Positions 24,233 to 32,862 are shown, counted from the first letter of the stretch. The stretch is 64,000 bases of DNA from Clostridiaceae bacterium (GCA_016295355.1 JAEDLK010000001.1:40269-104268), one strand, 5' to 3'. Program-made: numbers and translations. Notes: generated from the letters alone by a model not told the origin.

Positions 24233-25714
24233 GTGTCTGACAAATTAAAACCCTCTACCGGCACATCCGCCACCGGACTGCAAAAATCCTTAAGTCCCAT
24301 GTCTGTCTGGGCGATTGCCTTCGGCTGTATCATCGGCTGGGGTTCGTTCATCAATCCGGGAAAGAAGTTTTTGCCTAATTCCGGTGTCGCCGGTACCGCC
24401 ATTGCTATGTTCTTCGGCGCTTTGGTCATGATCATTATTGCCTTCAGCTATGCTTACATGGTGCCGAAGTTCCCGAAAGCCGGCGGTGAATTCACCTTTG
24501 CAAAGGAATGCTTCGGTAAATTTCCGGCCTTCCTCTGCGGTTGGTTTTTGGTGGCTGCTTACTTGACCAATGTACCCATGAACTCCACCGCCATCCCCTT
24601 GATTGTCGAGGGCTTATTCGGCGAAGCGGCCTTGAATTGGTTCGGCACAACCGGTTATGCGGTAGCCGGCAGTAATGTCTCGGTCGGCGGTATTGTTTTG
24701 GCGGTTTCCGTTCTTATTCTGTTCGGTGCGCTAAATATCCTGGGCGTTGAAAAAGCCGGCTTTGTACAAAAGGTTTTGGCCGCCTTACTGGCTTTTTGTG
24801 CAGTAACACTGTTTATTTCCGGGCTGGTTTCGGCTATCCGTAACGGTGTATCGTTTAATCCGCTTTGGGGCTTTGATAAGAGTGCCGTCAAAGAGCTTGG
24901 CACCTATCATGATTCCATGGCTAATCAAAACATTGCTTCGGCTGTTTTGGCCACCTTTGCTATCGCCCCCTGGGCCTTTGTCGGCTTTGATACCATTCCG
25001 CAGGTAGCCGAGGAGTTTAAGTTCCCCTACCAAAAGGTCATGAAGATTATGGTTGTCGCCATTGCCTTCGGCTTCTTTGTGTACACCTCCAACAACACGG
25101 TATGTGCCGTTGCTCTGAACAACTGGCCGGAGCTTTGCGCCGGCGGCAAATGGGTTCTGTTGATTGCGGCCGAGCAACTGCTGGGCGGTTTCGGCAAAAC
25201 CGTTGTCGGTATCGGCGTTTCCTGTGCGGTTCTTTCGGGCATCATGGGATTCTATCTTGCTTCATCAAGACTGATGTACTCCATGTCCAAAGAAAGCTAT
25301 CTGCCGAAGATATTCGGAAAAATCGACAATAAGCACGATACGCCGAAAAATGCCATGATTTTCTGTATCATCATTTCCCTGGTCGGTCCGTTTTTAGGAC
25401 GTGAGGCCTTGGGATGGTTTGTGGATATGTCGGCCATCGGTGCCTCTATCGGCTATTTATTCACCTGTTTGGCCACCATTCACACGCTGAAAAAAGACAA
25501 GGACGGCCGTAAGGCTTTGATGGTTCCGGCCATCATCGGCGTCCTTTTCTCGTCCGCCTTTATGGTGCTTCAACTCGTTCCCATCCCCGGACTTGAAGGC
25601 GTTCACTTCTGCTGGCAGTCCTATGTCATGCTCGGGGTATGGATCGCCATCGGTTTGATCTTCTATCTAAAACAAAGAAAGCAATTCGGTATTATACAAG
25701 CAACAACAGAATAA
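24233..25714 (+). CDS. APC-family amino acid/amine permease
   Basis: A 493-residue polytopic protein of the APC superfamily with about twelve membrane helices. The first helix has the hallmark unwound motif GCIIGWGSFINPG. GAEF-like sequence KAGGEFTFAKECFG follows, and SSRLMYSMSKESYLPKIFGKI is typical of APC helix 8 onward. It starts at GTG 24233; the nearby ATG 24226 is closed by a stop. As the last gene of the phosphonate operon it may move an amino-phosphonate, ethanolamine- or choline-like compound, or a related amino acid. The substrate is unknown. Confidence 0.85.
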   Translation: MSDKLKPSTGTSATGLQKSLSPMSVWAIAFGCIIGWGSFINPGKKFLPNSGVAGTAIAMFFGALVMIIIAFSYAYMVPKFPKAGGEFTFAKECFGKFPAFLCGWFLVAAYLTNVPMNSTAIPLIVEGLFGEAALNWFGTTGYAVAGSNVSVGGIVLAVSVLILFGALNILGVEKAGFVQKVLAALLAFCAVTLFISGLVSAIRNGVSFNPLWGFDKSAVKELGTYHDSMANQNIASAVLATFAIAPWAFVGFDTIPQVAEEFKFPYQKVMKIMVVAIAFGFFVYTSNNTVCAVALNNWPELCAGGKWVLLIAAEQLLGGFGKTVVGIGVSCAVLSGIMGFYLASSRLMYSMSKESYLPKIFGKIDNKHDTPKNAMIFCIIISLVGPFLGREALGWFVDMSAIGASIGYLFTCLATIHTLKKDKDGRKALMVPAIIGVLFSSAFMVLQLVPIPGLEGVHFCWQSYVMLGVWIAIGLIFYLKQRKQFGIIQATTE

Positions 25715-25756
25715 AAAAAGTCTGTGCAAACCCTTACGGTTGGCACAGACTTTTTT
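25715..25756 (+). terminator. Terminator of the phosphonate operon
   Basis: The stem AAAAAAGTCTGTGC/GCACAGACTTTTTT with a T-run starts immediately after the permease stop codon. Confidence 0.85.
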
Positions 25757-25837
25757 GTTAGACAGTACACCCCGGCAAAAAGATTTTTTATAGACAAAAC
25801 CGGGGGGTATAAGGAGGCGAGAAACAAGATAAGCACA

Positions 25838-27271
25838 TTAGTTGTTAACGCCATGGTGCTTACCGGGAGAATGTTCATCCAACGGCGCAAAACGGTAACC
25901 GTTTGATAAACCGTATTCAATGATAATCGGCAACGACTGGATGTTGGTGGAATTGATGTCGTGCATCAGCACCACATAACTGCCGTCACCCAAGGCATTG
26001 ATTACATTGCGTGAAATAAAGCCCGGATCTCTGGCCGCCGCAGTGCCCGAAGCATCGCCCGAGGAAACATTCCAGTCAAAATACAAATAGCCCCTATCGG
26101 TGACTTCCTTTGTCAAGCGACTCATAATGCCGGAGCTGTACTTACGGCTGATGGTGTTGGAAGAGCCCCCGGGAAAGCGCATCAACCGGGTATACTGACC
26201 GGTTTGTTGCTTAATGACCTCATTCATGGCCTCCAAGTCGGCAAAATATTGATCGGTGGAGCTATAAACCGAATACTGATGGCTGTAGGTGTGCAACGCC
26301 ACGGTGTGCCCCTCTTTTGCCTCTCTGGCAATCAGGTGCTGATAGTCTGGCTTTTGGTTGGTTACGAAAAAGGTTGCCTTGACACCGTAACGAGCCAAAA
26401 CATCCAAAATTTGCGGTGTGTAAACACACGGGCCGTCATCAAAGGTCAGATAAATCACCCGACTGTCTGCATTGGACGGATCATAGGGAGCATCGGGATC
26501 ATACACCGTTACATTGCGAGTGGCACTGCCGGTGTTCCCGGCGGCATCCGCCACCGTATAGGTCAAGGTATGTGTGCCGACGGCCTCCAAGGCGGCTAAG
26601 CCTCGCACGGTAACACGGGTGGTCATGTCCCCGTCCACATTATCCGAAGCGCTGTAGCCCGGGTCATCAAAGCTACCGCCCAATCTCAGAAACACATGCC
26701 TGCCGCCCGATAGCGTCACCACCGGCGGATCGGTATCATCGACCCATTCAATGGCAATCTCTTTTTCGGCCTTATTGCCGGCCGTATCGCTCACCGTCAG
26801 GGTGATTTTCTTTTTGGAATAGTCAATCGTTACCTGATCGGTCAAATCGCCCTCATAGGCATCGAGCACCGTATATTCAAGCTGCGCCGCTTCAGGGGAA
26901 AGCCCCTTGGTGACGGTCACGCTCTCGGGTGCCGTAATGGAAGGCGGAAGCGTATCTCTGACCAGCACTTTGCGAACGGCACTTCCCTGTTTTTTGCCGT
27001 AATGGGCGGTATAGGTCACTTCATAATCGCCCAAAACATTCGAATCAACCGTTCCGGAAATCTCCACATTTTTTAATTTTGTCCATCCGTAATGAGCGGT
27101 ACAACCTTCCTCGATGTAGGTTTCACCGACTTCGAGTGTTTGAACAGACTTACCGTTAAGATGAAAATGAAAAGAACGGAACCAAAGCAAACAAAACAAC
27201 ACCACACCGATGAATGCGGCCGCTGACGAGAGAACTATGATCCATATTTTCTTTTTTTTACACACCGTCAA
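25838..27271 (-). CDS. Membrane-anchored NodB polysaccharide deacetylase with Ig-like domains
   Basis: The 477-residue protein has an N-terminal membrane anchor (about 10-30). Three Ig-like repeats of the DUF5011/Big_3 type follow (about 40-105, 108-178, 182-256; each has a GDYEVTYTA- or GTHTLTYTVADAAGNTG-like ending). A C-terminal NodB domain has TFDDGP (276-281), HTYSH (327-331), RFPGGSSNTIS and LMHD. Such enzymes remove acetyl groups from peptidoglycan or another surface glycan outside the cell. All main metal- and catalysis-linked motifs look intact. A strong promoter lies at 27286-27314. Confidence 0.9.
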   Translation of the reverse strand: MTVCKKKKIWIIVLSSAAAFIGVVLFCLLWFRSFHFHLNGKSVQTLEVGETYIEEGCTAHYGWTKLKNVEISGTVDSNVLGDYEVTYTAHYGKKQGSAVRKVLVRDTLPPSITAPESVTVTKGLSPEAAQLEYTVLDAYEGDLTDQVTIDYSKKKITLTVSDTAGNKAEKEIAIEWVDDTDPPVVTLSGGRHVFLRLGGSFDDPGYSASDNVDGDMTTRVTVRGLAALEAVGTHTLTYTVADAAGNTGSATRNVTVYDPDAPYDPSNADSRVIYLTFDDGPCVYTPQILDVLARYGVKATFFVTNQKPDYQHLIAREAKEGHTVALHTYSHQYSVYSSTDQYFADLEAMNEVIKQQTGQYTRLMRFPGGSSNTISRKYSSGIMSRLTKEVTDRGYLYFDWNVSSGDASGTAAARDPGFISRNVINALGDGSYVVLMHDINSTNIQSLPIIIEYGLSNGYRFAPLDEHSPGKHHGVNN

Positions 27272-27285
27272 ACACCTCTGTGTTT

Positions 27286-27314
27286 ATTATAAAGGGGCAG
27301 TAAAGAAAATTCAA
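27286..27314 (-). promoter_or_regulatory. Sigma-A promoter of the deacetylase gene
   Basis: On the minus strand TTGAAT and TATAAT are separated by 17 bases, just upstream of the start codon. Confidence 0.6.
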
Positions 27315-27719
27315 TGCTTTTTACACAATAAGTCAAAAACTGTCAATGGGTGTCGCCGATTTAACAGTTGCAAATCGGTTCTTGATTTGTTATGATTACT
27401 TCAGCCATTGACAATAAAAGGCATCCGGTATCGACTTTAGCGGTCTTTCGGATCGTGCTCAAAAAGAGGCATCCGTTGAAGGATCTCAACCTGCCGCACG
27501 AAGGTTTTCCTGTACGCCCAATCGTGATGCAATCCGGTCCTCGGCAAAGCTGAAAGCTCTGTCGATCGCCAGAAAAACCGTCGATACCCTTCCATCCATC
27601 ATACCCTGCCATCGAAATGGGCAAGACATCATTCGATCCTTTGGATAAAACGGACGAAAAAAGGGTTATAAAAACGGTTTGATGGGACTTCTTTCCCATC
27701 CACCGAATAAGGAGTTTAC
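27315..27719. other. Spacer between deacetylase and glycosidase genes
   Basis: About 400 bases without a convincing gene. The longest frame (minus strand, 27361-27699) has implausible composition and no ribosome site. The promoter of the downstream glycosidase should be here; only its AAGGAG site (27709-27714) is clear. Confidence 0.4.
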
Positions 27720-29048
27720 ATGATGAATGCTTTCTCGTTTCCCATGTTTCAAAGCGACAACGACCTTTTCAACAAGATCTACGACTACCGATGCAAGACC
27801 TTTTATAAACATATTGTCGAAACCCCCGAGGGACGGGTGATCACCGAGTTTTTACCCCCTGTGCCATGGGCAGGCTCCTATAATACCATTAACTGTGCCG
27901 CCGCCCATCATATCAGGGAGGCTCGTTGGCTGTCCGACTCCGCCATCGGCCGGGAATATATCACCTTTTGGTGCCGCCACCCTGATGAAGCCCGGCGTTA
28001 CAGCTTTCCCTTTGCCGACAGCGTGCTGGCCTTTGCATCGGTCACCGGCGAAGACGAATTTGCCCTTTCCTGCTATGAGACATTCAAACAAAACTATCAT
28101 GCCTGGTGCCGAGAGCACCGCAAGGAAAACGGCCTGTTTGTTCAGACAGACGACCGGGACGGCATGGAATATTCTGTTTCGGGCAGTGGCTTTCGACCCA
28201 CCATTAACAGCTATATGGCCGCCGAGGCCAAAGCATTAGCCGTTATGGCCGAAAAACTGGGAAAACCGGATGACACGGCTTTTTTCCTTCAAGAATACAA
28301 GAACCTCAAAAAAGGCATCAACACCTGTTTATATGATGGTGATGACCGCTTTTATGAAACCGTGAATCCCGACGGCCATTCTACCAAGGTACGGGAACTT
28401 ATCGGATATATCCCGTTTTTATACGGTTTGGCCGAGCCGGGACAGGAAGAGGCTTTTTCGTGGCTTTGGCGTAAAGATGGCTTTTACGGCGACTACGGAC
28501 CGACCACCGTGCAACGCACCCATCCGGATTTCAACAAATCCTTTGATCATGAGTGTCTGTGGAACGGCCCCAGTTGGCCCTTTGCCACCACACAAACCCT
28601 GGAGGCCATGCGGTATGTCCTGCAAAACGAGCCTAACCCGACGGGGGTTCAAAAGGCCGATTTTATGCGACTGCTGACCATCTATGCCGGCTCGCAGCAA
28701 AAAGACGGCGTTCCTTATGTGGACGAGGATTTGGATGCCGACACCGGCCGTTGGTTGGCTCATGAAGAATTGCACCGATTGAACCGTCCCGATAAAGACC
28801 GAGGTGTGGATTATAACCATTCCACCTTCATGGATTTGATCATCACCGGTATGGCCGGCTTGATGCCTTTTTCGGACGGCTCCCTCGGCATTCACAGTTT
28901 GTGCGAAACGGACTCTTTCTCTCTGACAAACATCCCCTACCGCGGTCATCGCTTGCATCTGTTCTGTGAAAAGGGCCTCATCACATTAGAGGCCGACGGA
29001 AAAACGGTGGCCTCCCACCAAGCCGTCCCCTTCCGCGCACGGTTATGA
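27720..29048 (+). CDS. Putative (alpha/alpha)6 glycoside hydrolase (MGH1/GH63-like)
   Basis: The 442-residue protein has no signal peptide. Its sequence fits a six-hairpin toroid hydrolase related to MGH1/GH63-like glycosidases: a run of helical repeats, DDRDGMEYSVSGSGFRPTINSYMAAEAKALAVMA-type core, RELIGYIPFLYGLAEPGQ, and WNGPSWPFATTQTLEA near residue 285. Asp139 and Glu144 in DRDGMEYS, and acidic residues near the late KDRGVDYNHS, are candidates for catalysis. AAGGAG precedes the start and a hairpin terminator follows. Substrate unknown; the surrounding genes concern glycans. Confidence 0.65.
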   Translation: MMNAFSFPMFQSDNDLFNKIYDYRCKTFYKHIVETPEGRVITEFLPPVPWAGSYNTINCAAAHHIREARWLSDSAIGREYITFWCRHPDEARRYSFPFADSVLAFASVTGEDEFALSCYETFKQNYHAWCREHRKENGLFVQTDDRDGMEYSVSGSGFRPTINSYMAAEAKALAVMAEKLGKPDDTAFFLQEYKNLKKGINTCLYDGDDRFYETVNPDGHSTKVRELIGYIPFLYGLAEPGQEEAFSWLWRKDGFYGDYGPTTVQRTHPDFNKSFDHECLWNGPSWPFATTQTLEAMRYVLQNEPNPTGVQKADFMRLLTIYAGSQQKDGVPYVDEDLDADTGRWLAHEELHRLNRPDKDRGVDYNHSTFMDLIITGMAGLMPFSDGSLGIHSLCETDSFSLTNIPYRGHRLHLFCEKGLITLEADGKTVASHQAVPFRARL

Positions 29049-29080
29049 TCGTGTCCTTTCCTATGGTTCTACGCTTTATC

Positions 29081-29112
29081 AAAAAAAGGCAGCCTTACGG
29101 CTGCCTTTTTTG
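29081..29112. terminator. Terminator after the MGH1-like gene
   Basis: The stem AAAAAAAGGCAGCC/GGCTGCCTTTTTTG has a short loop, A-run before and T-run after; it can also serve the convergent lipoprotein gene. Confidence 0.85.
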
Positions 29113-29135
29113 CTGGTATCCTCGGCGGTATCCTG

Positions 29136-29465
29136 TTACCACTCCATATCGGGCAGTTCAATACCGTCCTGTGACAGGTTCTCACCGAATTCTTTTTTGG
29201 ATGATGTCACTTCTTCGTTGCTTGGTTGGGTCATCTGTGCCTGGGTTTGATATGGACCTGCCGTCGTACCAGAGGACGGCGGAGCGTCGGAATCGGACGT
29301 AGCGTCCCCGCCCTTTGACAAAGCAGGTTCTGCCGATACAGGTTTTGATGCCTCAACGGTTATTTGAGAACGGTTTTCCTGTTTATCGGTCTCTTTCCTG
29401 CCGCATCCGATAAACAAAAGGCACAACGCTGCAAAAACCAGCAAAATAGCAAAATGTTGTTTCAT
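29136..29465 (-). CDS. Small lipoprotein with C-terminal GIELPD tail
   Basis: Start chosen at ATG 29465 (MKQHFAILLVF), giving 109 residues. It has a signal peptide with lipobox LFIGC, then a low-complexity Ser/Thr/Pro/Glu-rich region, ending QDGIELPDMEW. The ATG overlaps the TGA of the upstream tail frame (ATGA), so the two are translationally coupled. The upstream product ends with nearly the same motif (NGGIELPDHLW), encoded by almost identical DNA, which suggests a duplicated sorting or binding tail. Function unknown. Confidence 0.6.
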   Translation of the reverse strand: MKQHFAILLVFAALCLLFIGCGRKETDKQENRSQITVEASKPVSAEPALSKGGDATSDSDAPPSSGTTAGPYQTQAQMTQPSNEEVTSSKKEFGENLSQDGIELPDMEW

Positions 29466-29985
29466 TCCAGTATATTCCAAAGGTGATCGGGCAGTTCTAT
29501 ACCGCCGTTACTGCTCGTCGTAATGATGTCCTGTGTTATTTTTTGTTTGCCTTGTTCTCAATCGCCGGAACAAAAGAGGTTGAGCCTTTTCCCTCAACAA
29601 AAGCACGACTGTAAGCAAAGAAGTAAATGCTTGTTTCCTTTTCGCCAGATGTCGCCAAAGGGATACTTGTCTTATAGGCAAAGCTTAAGTGAAGCTTTGT
29701 GCCGCTGGGCACTTCAACCGCATCGGCAAAAAGGTCGGGTGCTGCGGTGGCGTGTACCTTTTTGCATTCCATGGTTTTAGCTGCGCTGTCCCAAGCAATC
29801 TGTCCGTATTGGGTGCTGTCCACCCGCCAACCGTCGGTACCGCTGTCAAAAGTGCCGTTAGCAAGCAGATTCTGCGGTCCTTCAGCGGCCAGAACCGTCG
29901 GTATTTGAACAGCCGACAGAACAAGCGCCACGCAAAGCAGGCACCTTACCAGTGTTGTTGAAAATTTGTGTGTTTGGCGTTTCAT
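29462..29985 (-). CDS. Secreted CBM-like protein, tail in the -1 frame
   Basis: The frame from ATG 29985 (MKRQTHKFSTTLVRCLL) encodes a signal peptide ending about VLAAEG. A jelly-roll domain like carbohydrate-binding module family 4/9 follows (NLLANGTFDSGTDGWRV; GTKLHLSFAYK). It then stops at TAA (29536-29538) right after an A6 run. Re-reading one A (-1 frame) bypasses the stop and continues ITQDIITTSSNGGIELPDHLW to TGA at 29462-29464, which overlaps the next gene's ATG. The full product would be 174 residues. Either a one-base indel or programmed frameshifting explains this. A single CBM with no catalytic domain may alternatively be a remnant of a larger protein. Confidence 0.55.
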
Positions 29986-30046
29986 CTTGTTTTCCTTTCT
30001 TTTTGATTTGAAATACACTGCTTCCGTTATGAACCGTGTGCATGGC

Positions 30047-30075
30047 TTGAAAATGTTTTTCCGATTTGATATAAT
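30047..30075 (+). promoter_or_regulatory. Sigma-A promoter of the AraC-family gene
   Basis: TTGAAA and a perfect TATAAT are separated by 17 bases, 25 bases before the start at 30100. Confidence 0.65.
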
Positions 30076-30099
30076 ACCCACGAAAGTGAGGGATCTTGT

Positions 30100-30993
30100 A
30101 TGGAGATGACAAAGGGATTTACAGATAAAAATGAGTATGGCCTTTGCGTTGAAAACATTGCCATAAGGTTACTTGTTAATAAGGACAGAGTCTCCTTCGG
30201 CACCACACTCTCAAAGGATATGTATCATACCCATTCGTTCACCGAGCTGTTTGTCTGTTTTTCTGACGAAATATGTATACAAACCGAACAAGGTCTTTTG
30301 CGTCTGCCAAAAAACAGTGCCGCTGTCATTCCGGCCGATGTGCCTCATCATAAAATCGAGGCTGATGACGAAAACTGTTGGGATTCCGTTGGCTTTATCA
30401 TCACCGAAAAGCCAAAAAGAGGCTGTCATAATCTGTACGGCAGTCTAAAGCCGCTCTACGAAGACCCCGAACCGTCTGTTTTTTACAATGTCCCCGAAAT
30501 CGCCCGAACCGTTGAAGCTCTCCACCGCGTGTTTCCCAAAAGTGCCGAATATCTGCCGGCTCTTGAATGGGTCTGCGCCCTTTCCAAATTGGCCTTAAAA
30601 AAGACCCAAAAGACCTATTCCAAAAACAAGCTGCCTATACGGACACCGGATGTTTATCGCATGGCGTGTTTGGAGGAGTTATTGCAAAACCGCTTTTATG
30701 AGCCGCTCACCGCCGGCATGGTCGCCAGGCAACTGAATATCAGTACCCGTCAGTTTTCTCGTATCATTAAAGAGAGAACCGGCATGACCTTTCACAAGGT
30801 TTTGGTCAAAAAACGGTTAGAATGCGCTGCAGAACTTTTGCTGAAAACGAATCAGTCGGTCAACAGTATTCTTAAAAAGGTCGGTTACGAGAACAGCTCA
30901 CTGTTCTATAAAGAATTTGCCGCACAATTCGGCACAACGCCGACCGAATACCGCCTTACTGCGGCCGGCGAAAATTTACAAAACACCGTATAG
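30100..30993 (+). CDS. AraC-family transcriptional regulator
   Basis: The 297-residue protein has an N-terminal cupin-like sensor (about 20-110, with HTHSFTELFVCFSDE and IPADVPHH) and a C-terminal pair of helix-turn-helix motifs (about 190-285: LTAGMVARQLNISTRQFSRIIKERTG and NSILKKVGYENSSLFYKEFAAQFGTTPTEYR). Proteins of this kind usually activate nearby sugar-utilisation genes. It lies divergent to the CBM-like gene and faces the glycosidase at 31211. Two minus-strand promoters close by share a 19-bp upstream sequence that could be its operator. Ligand unknown. Confidence 0.88.
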   Translation: MEMTKGFTDKNEYGLCVENIAIRLLVNKDRVSFGTTLSKDMYHTHSFTELFVCFSDEICIQTEQGLLRLPKNSAAVIPADVPHHKIEADDENCWDSVGFIITEKPKRGCHNLYGSLKPLYEDPEPSVFYNVPEIARTVEALHRVFPKSAEYLPALEWVCALSKLALKKTQKTYSKNKLPIRTPDVYRMACLEELLQNRFYEPLTAGMVARQLNISTRQFSRIIKERTGMTFHKVLVKKRLECAAELLLKTNQSVNSILKKVGYENSSLFYKEFAAQFGTTPTEYRLTAAGENLQNTV

Positions 30994-31022
30994 CTCCGGT
31001 TCCCCCATTCTCTTCTTTGTGG

Positions 31023-31073
31023 ATTGTACCATGCCCCCCTTGTCCTTTCAAGGCAAAAACACGCCGTTTATAT
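31023..31073 (-). promoter_or_regulatory. Promoter plus conserved upstream box (copy 1)
   Basis: On the minus strand ATATAAACGGCGTGTTTTT (31055-31073) is followed by TTGAAA, 17 bases, TACAAT. Box and -35/-10 recur at 32812-32862. This copy points into the 3' end of the AraC gene, so it would produce antisense RNA or is a duplication relic. Confidence 0.5.
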
Positions 31074-31154
31074 GAAAATAAGGCGAATATTTACATCACC
31101 AAATGATGGGATAACGGCTGTGTCTTGCCTACACTGCGAAACAGCATAAAATAA

Positions 31155-31195
31155 AAACACTCTTGTACGATCCAAGTGTTTGCACAAGAGTGTTT
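31155..31195. terminator. Bidirectional terminator between araC-like and glycosidase genes
   Basis: The 12-bp stem AAACACTCTTGT/ACAAGAGTGTTT lies between the two convergent genes, with A-rich sequence on the left. Confidence 0.7.
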
Positions 31196-31210
31196 CATGT
31201 TTCTGTATTA

Positions 31211-32719
31211 TCAAGAGTCGGTCTTATCCCCGAAGCGAATGGCATACAAGTCTGCGTCTCGCAGTTTGACGGTCATCACCACTTCTTTGCCGGCAAGTTC
31301 TTCTACACGGCCGCTTCTAAACGGGATTCTCTTATCGGTTGCATCGCCGAAGATTTCATAGCTTTCGGCTTTGGCGGAATCAGCCGCCTCCAGTTTGAAT
31401 GTTACATACCCGAAAGCCGATGTAGCCAAATTGGCATATAATTCTTGGCCGCTGAAAACAAAGGGCTTTGTGACGATGACTTCTTCCTTTTTTCCGGTGG
31501 CATGAAGCGAGGCAAAGCCATCCAACCGAAGGGTAAACCGACTGATTTCGGTCACTTTGCCGTGCCACTCGTTGGTAGAGGCAAGCATGGAAATCTCCTT
31601 GCCCTCCCCTTTTACCGCCGATTCTGTTTCCATCAGCCCAACGGCCGGATAACCGACACCGCCGTATATCCAGTTTGTTCCGTTCTCCAAGTTCGGTCGC
31701 AAAAAAGGCTCATTGTACCGTTTGAATAAGAGCCCGTTATGAGAAGCCATAAAGGTACAGTCGGTGATGGCCAAACCGAAGCGTGCCTCATCCCGATAGC
31801 GTGCCAGACGATCCTCCCGTCCCGTCAGCTCATCATACACGGGATTCCACTCACGGCGCAGTTCGTTATAACGGGTGGGAAAACCGATTTTGATGTGCGG
31901 CGCCCGATAATACGGCGTGATGTGATTCTCATACAGCGCAATATCATCGGCCTGCTCTTCAAAACGGATGCGATCACTGTCGCCCCACCCCGTTTTGAAA
32001 TCATTCGACATCATGACCCGAATATCCCGAATACGAACCCCGTAACTGCGTGGATCATGCGTGCCGACAGCGGGGCCCTCATAATCGGCCGGCAAATGCT
32101 GCCCTCGGAAATAGCAAAAATACTTCTTTCTTTCTTCGTCCCAAAAACAGGCGTGCATGGAATCATAATGTCCGCCACGCTCAATAACATAGATATGATC
32201 GTAATCAAAGTGAATGCCGTCGGCGCTTGTCACCGCACAAAGTGATTCACCCTGTCCCGGAATGGATCGACAAAACAGTGCCTTAAACCGCTCGCTATCC
32301 TCACAGGCCGGATTGGTATCATAAAAGACAAACAAAGGTCCAAAGCTGCCGGGAACACCGGGTCGCTTGGCACAGGACAGAATGTTGTTTTCAGTGTTTC
32401 CCTCATACTCGTACAGTCCTAAAGACGGGCGCACCCAAGTAAGACCGTCCCGACTTTCGGCATACAAATGAAAATAGCCGGGGTCATTCGGTTTATTCTC
32501 GTTCTTCATGTTTCGGCCGACATAATACAGCCGATACTTTTCCCCGTCATAGCACAGGCATTGGTTAGTGCAACCGTCACCCTCCCACGGCTTGTCGGTT
32601 ATCAATACAATATCACGGCGCACGGGTTCATGAAGCAAAAACTGAGCCGTTGTTTTTTCAAGGTCCACCAAAAAACTGTCAAAAAAACACTCTCTTCTGG
32701 TCCCTATGTTTCTGTCCAT
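31211..32719 (-). CDS. Putative beta-propeller glycoside hydrolase
   Basis: The 502-residue protein has no signal peptide. Its repeated blade-like pattern (LCYDGEKYRLYYVG, HLYAESRDGLTWVRP, FGPLFVFYDTNP, FCYFRGQH, YGGVGYPAVGLMETES) resembles five-bladed propeller hydrolases of the GH32/43/68 clan, and a beta-sandwich-like C terminus follows. Candidate catalytic acids, such as those in EGDGCTNQ and the central D/E-rich blades, cannot be fixed by eye. Family assignment is tentative. It is controlled by the promoter with the conserved upstream box at 32812-32862, suggesting AraC-type regulation. Confidence 0.6.
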   Translation of the reverse strand: MDRNIGTRRECFFDSFLVDLEKTTAQFLLHEPVRRDIVLITDKPWEGDGCTNQCLCYDGEKYRLYYVGRNMKNENKPNDPGYFHLYAESRDGLTWVRPSLGLYEYEGNTENNILSCAKRPGVPGSFGPLFVFYDTNPACEDSERFKALFCRSIPGQGESLCAVTSADGIHFDYDHIYVIERGGHYDSMHACFWDEERKKYFCYFRGQHLPADYEGPAVGTHDPRSYGVRIRDIRVMMSNDFKTGWGDSDRIRFEEQADDIALYENHITPYYRAPHIKIGFPTRYNELRREWNPVYDELTGREDRLARYRDEARFGLAITDCTFMASHNGLLFKRYNEPFLRPNLENGTNWIYGGVGYPAVGLMETESAVKGEGKEISMLASTNEWHGKVTEISRFTLRLDGFASLHATGKKEEVIVTKPFVFSGQELYANLATSAFGYVTFKLEAADSAKAESYEIFGDATDKRIPFRSGRVEELAGKEVVMTVKLRDADLYAIRFGDKTDS

Positions 32720-32811
32720 GATCGTCCCTCCTATGACGCCTGATCATGACGCCGGCAAATCATCGTTTTTCTCGCCGATGCCGTGAGGGCTGATATACTT
32801 CTATACGACGG

Positions 32812-32862
32812 ATTGTACCATAGTCTGCCGAGTCTTTTCAAGAAAAAACACGCCGTTTATAT
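32812..32862 (-). promoter_or_regulatory. Promoter plus conserved upstream box (copy 2), glycosidase gene
   Basis: On the minus strand ATATAAACGGCGTGTTTTTT (32843-32862) precedes TTGAAA, 18 bases, TACAAT. The start codon at 32719 lies about 90 bases downstream. The box position just upstream of -35 is typical for activator sites. Confidence 0.6.

Noticed and set aside
27361..27699. 112-codon minus-strand frame upstream of the MGH1-like gene
   Set aside because: No ribosome site, no family likeness, low-quality composition; probably non-coding.
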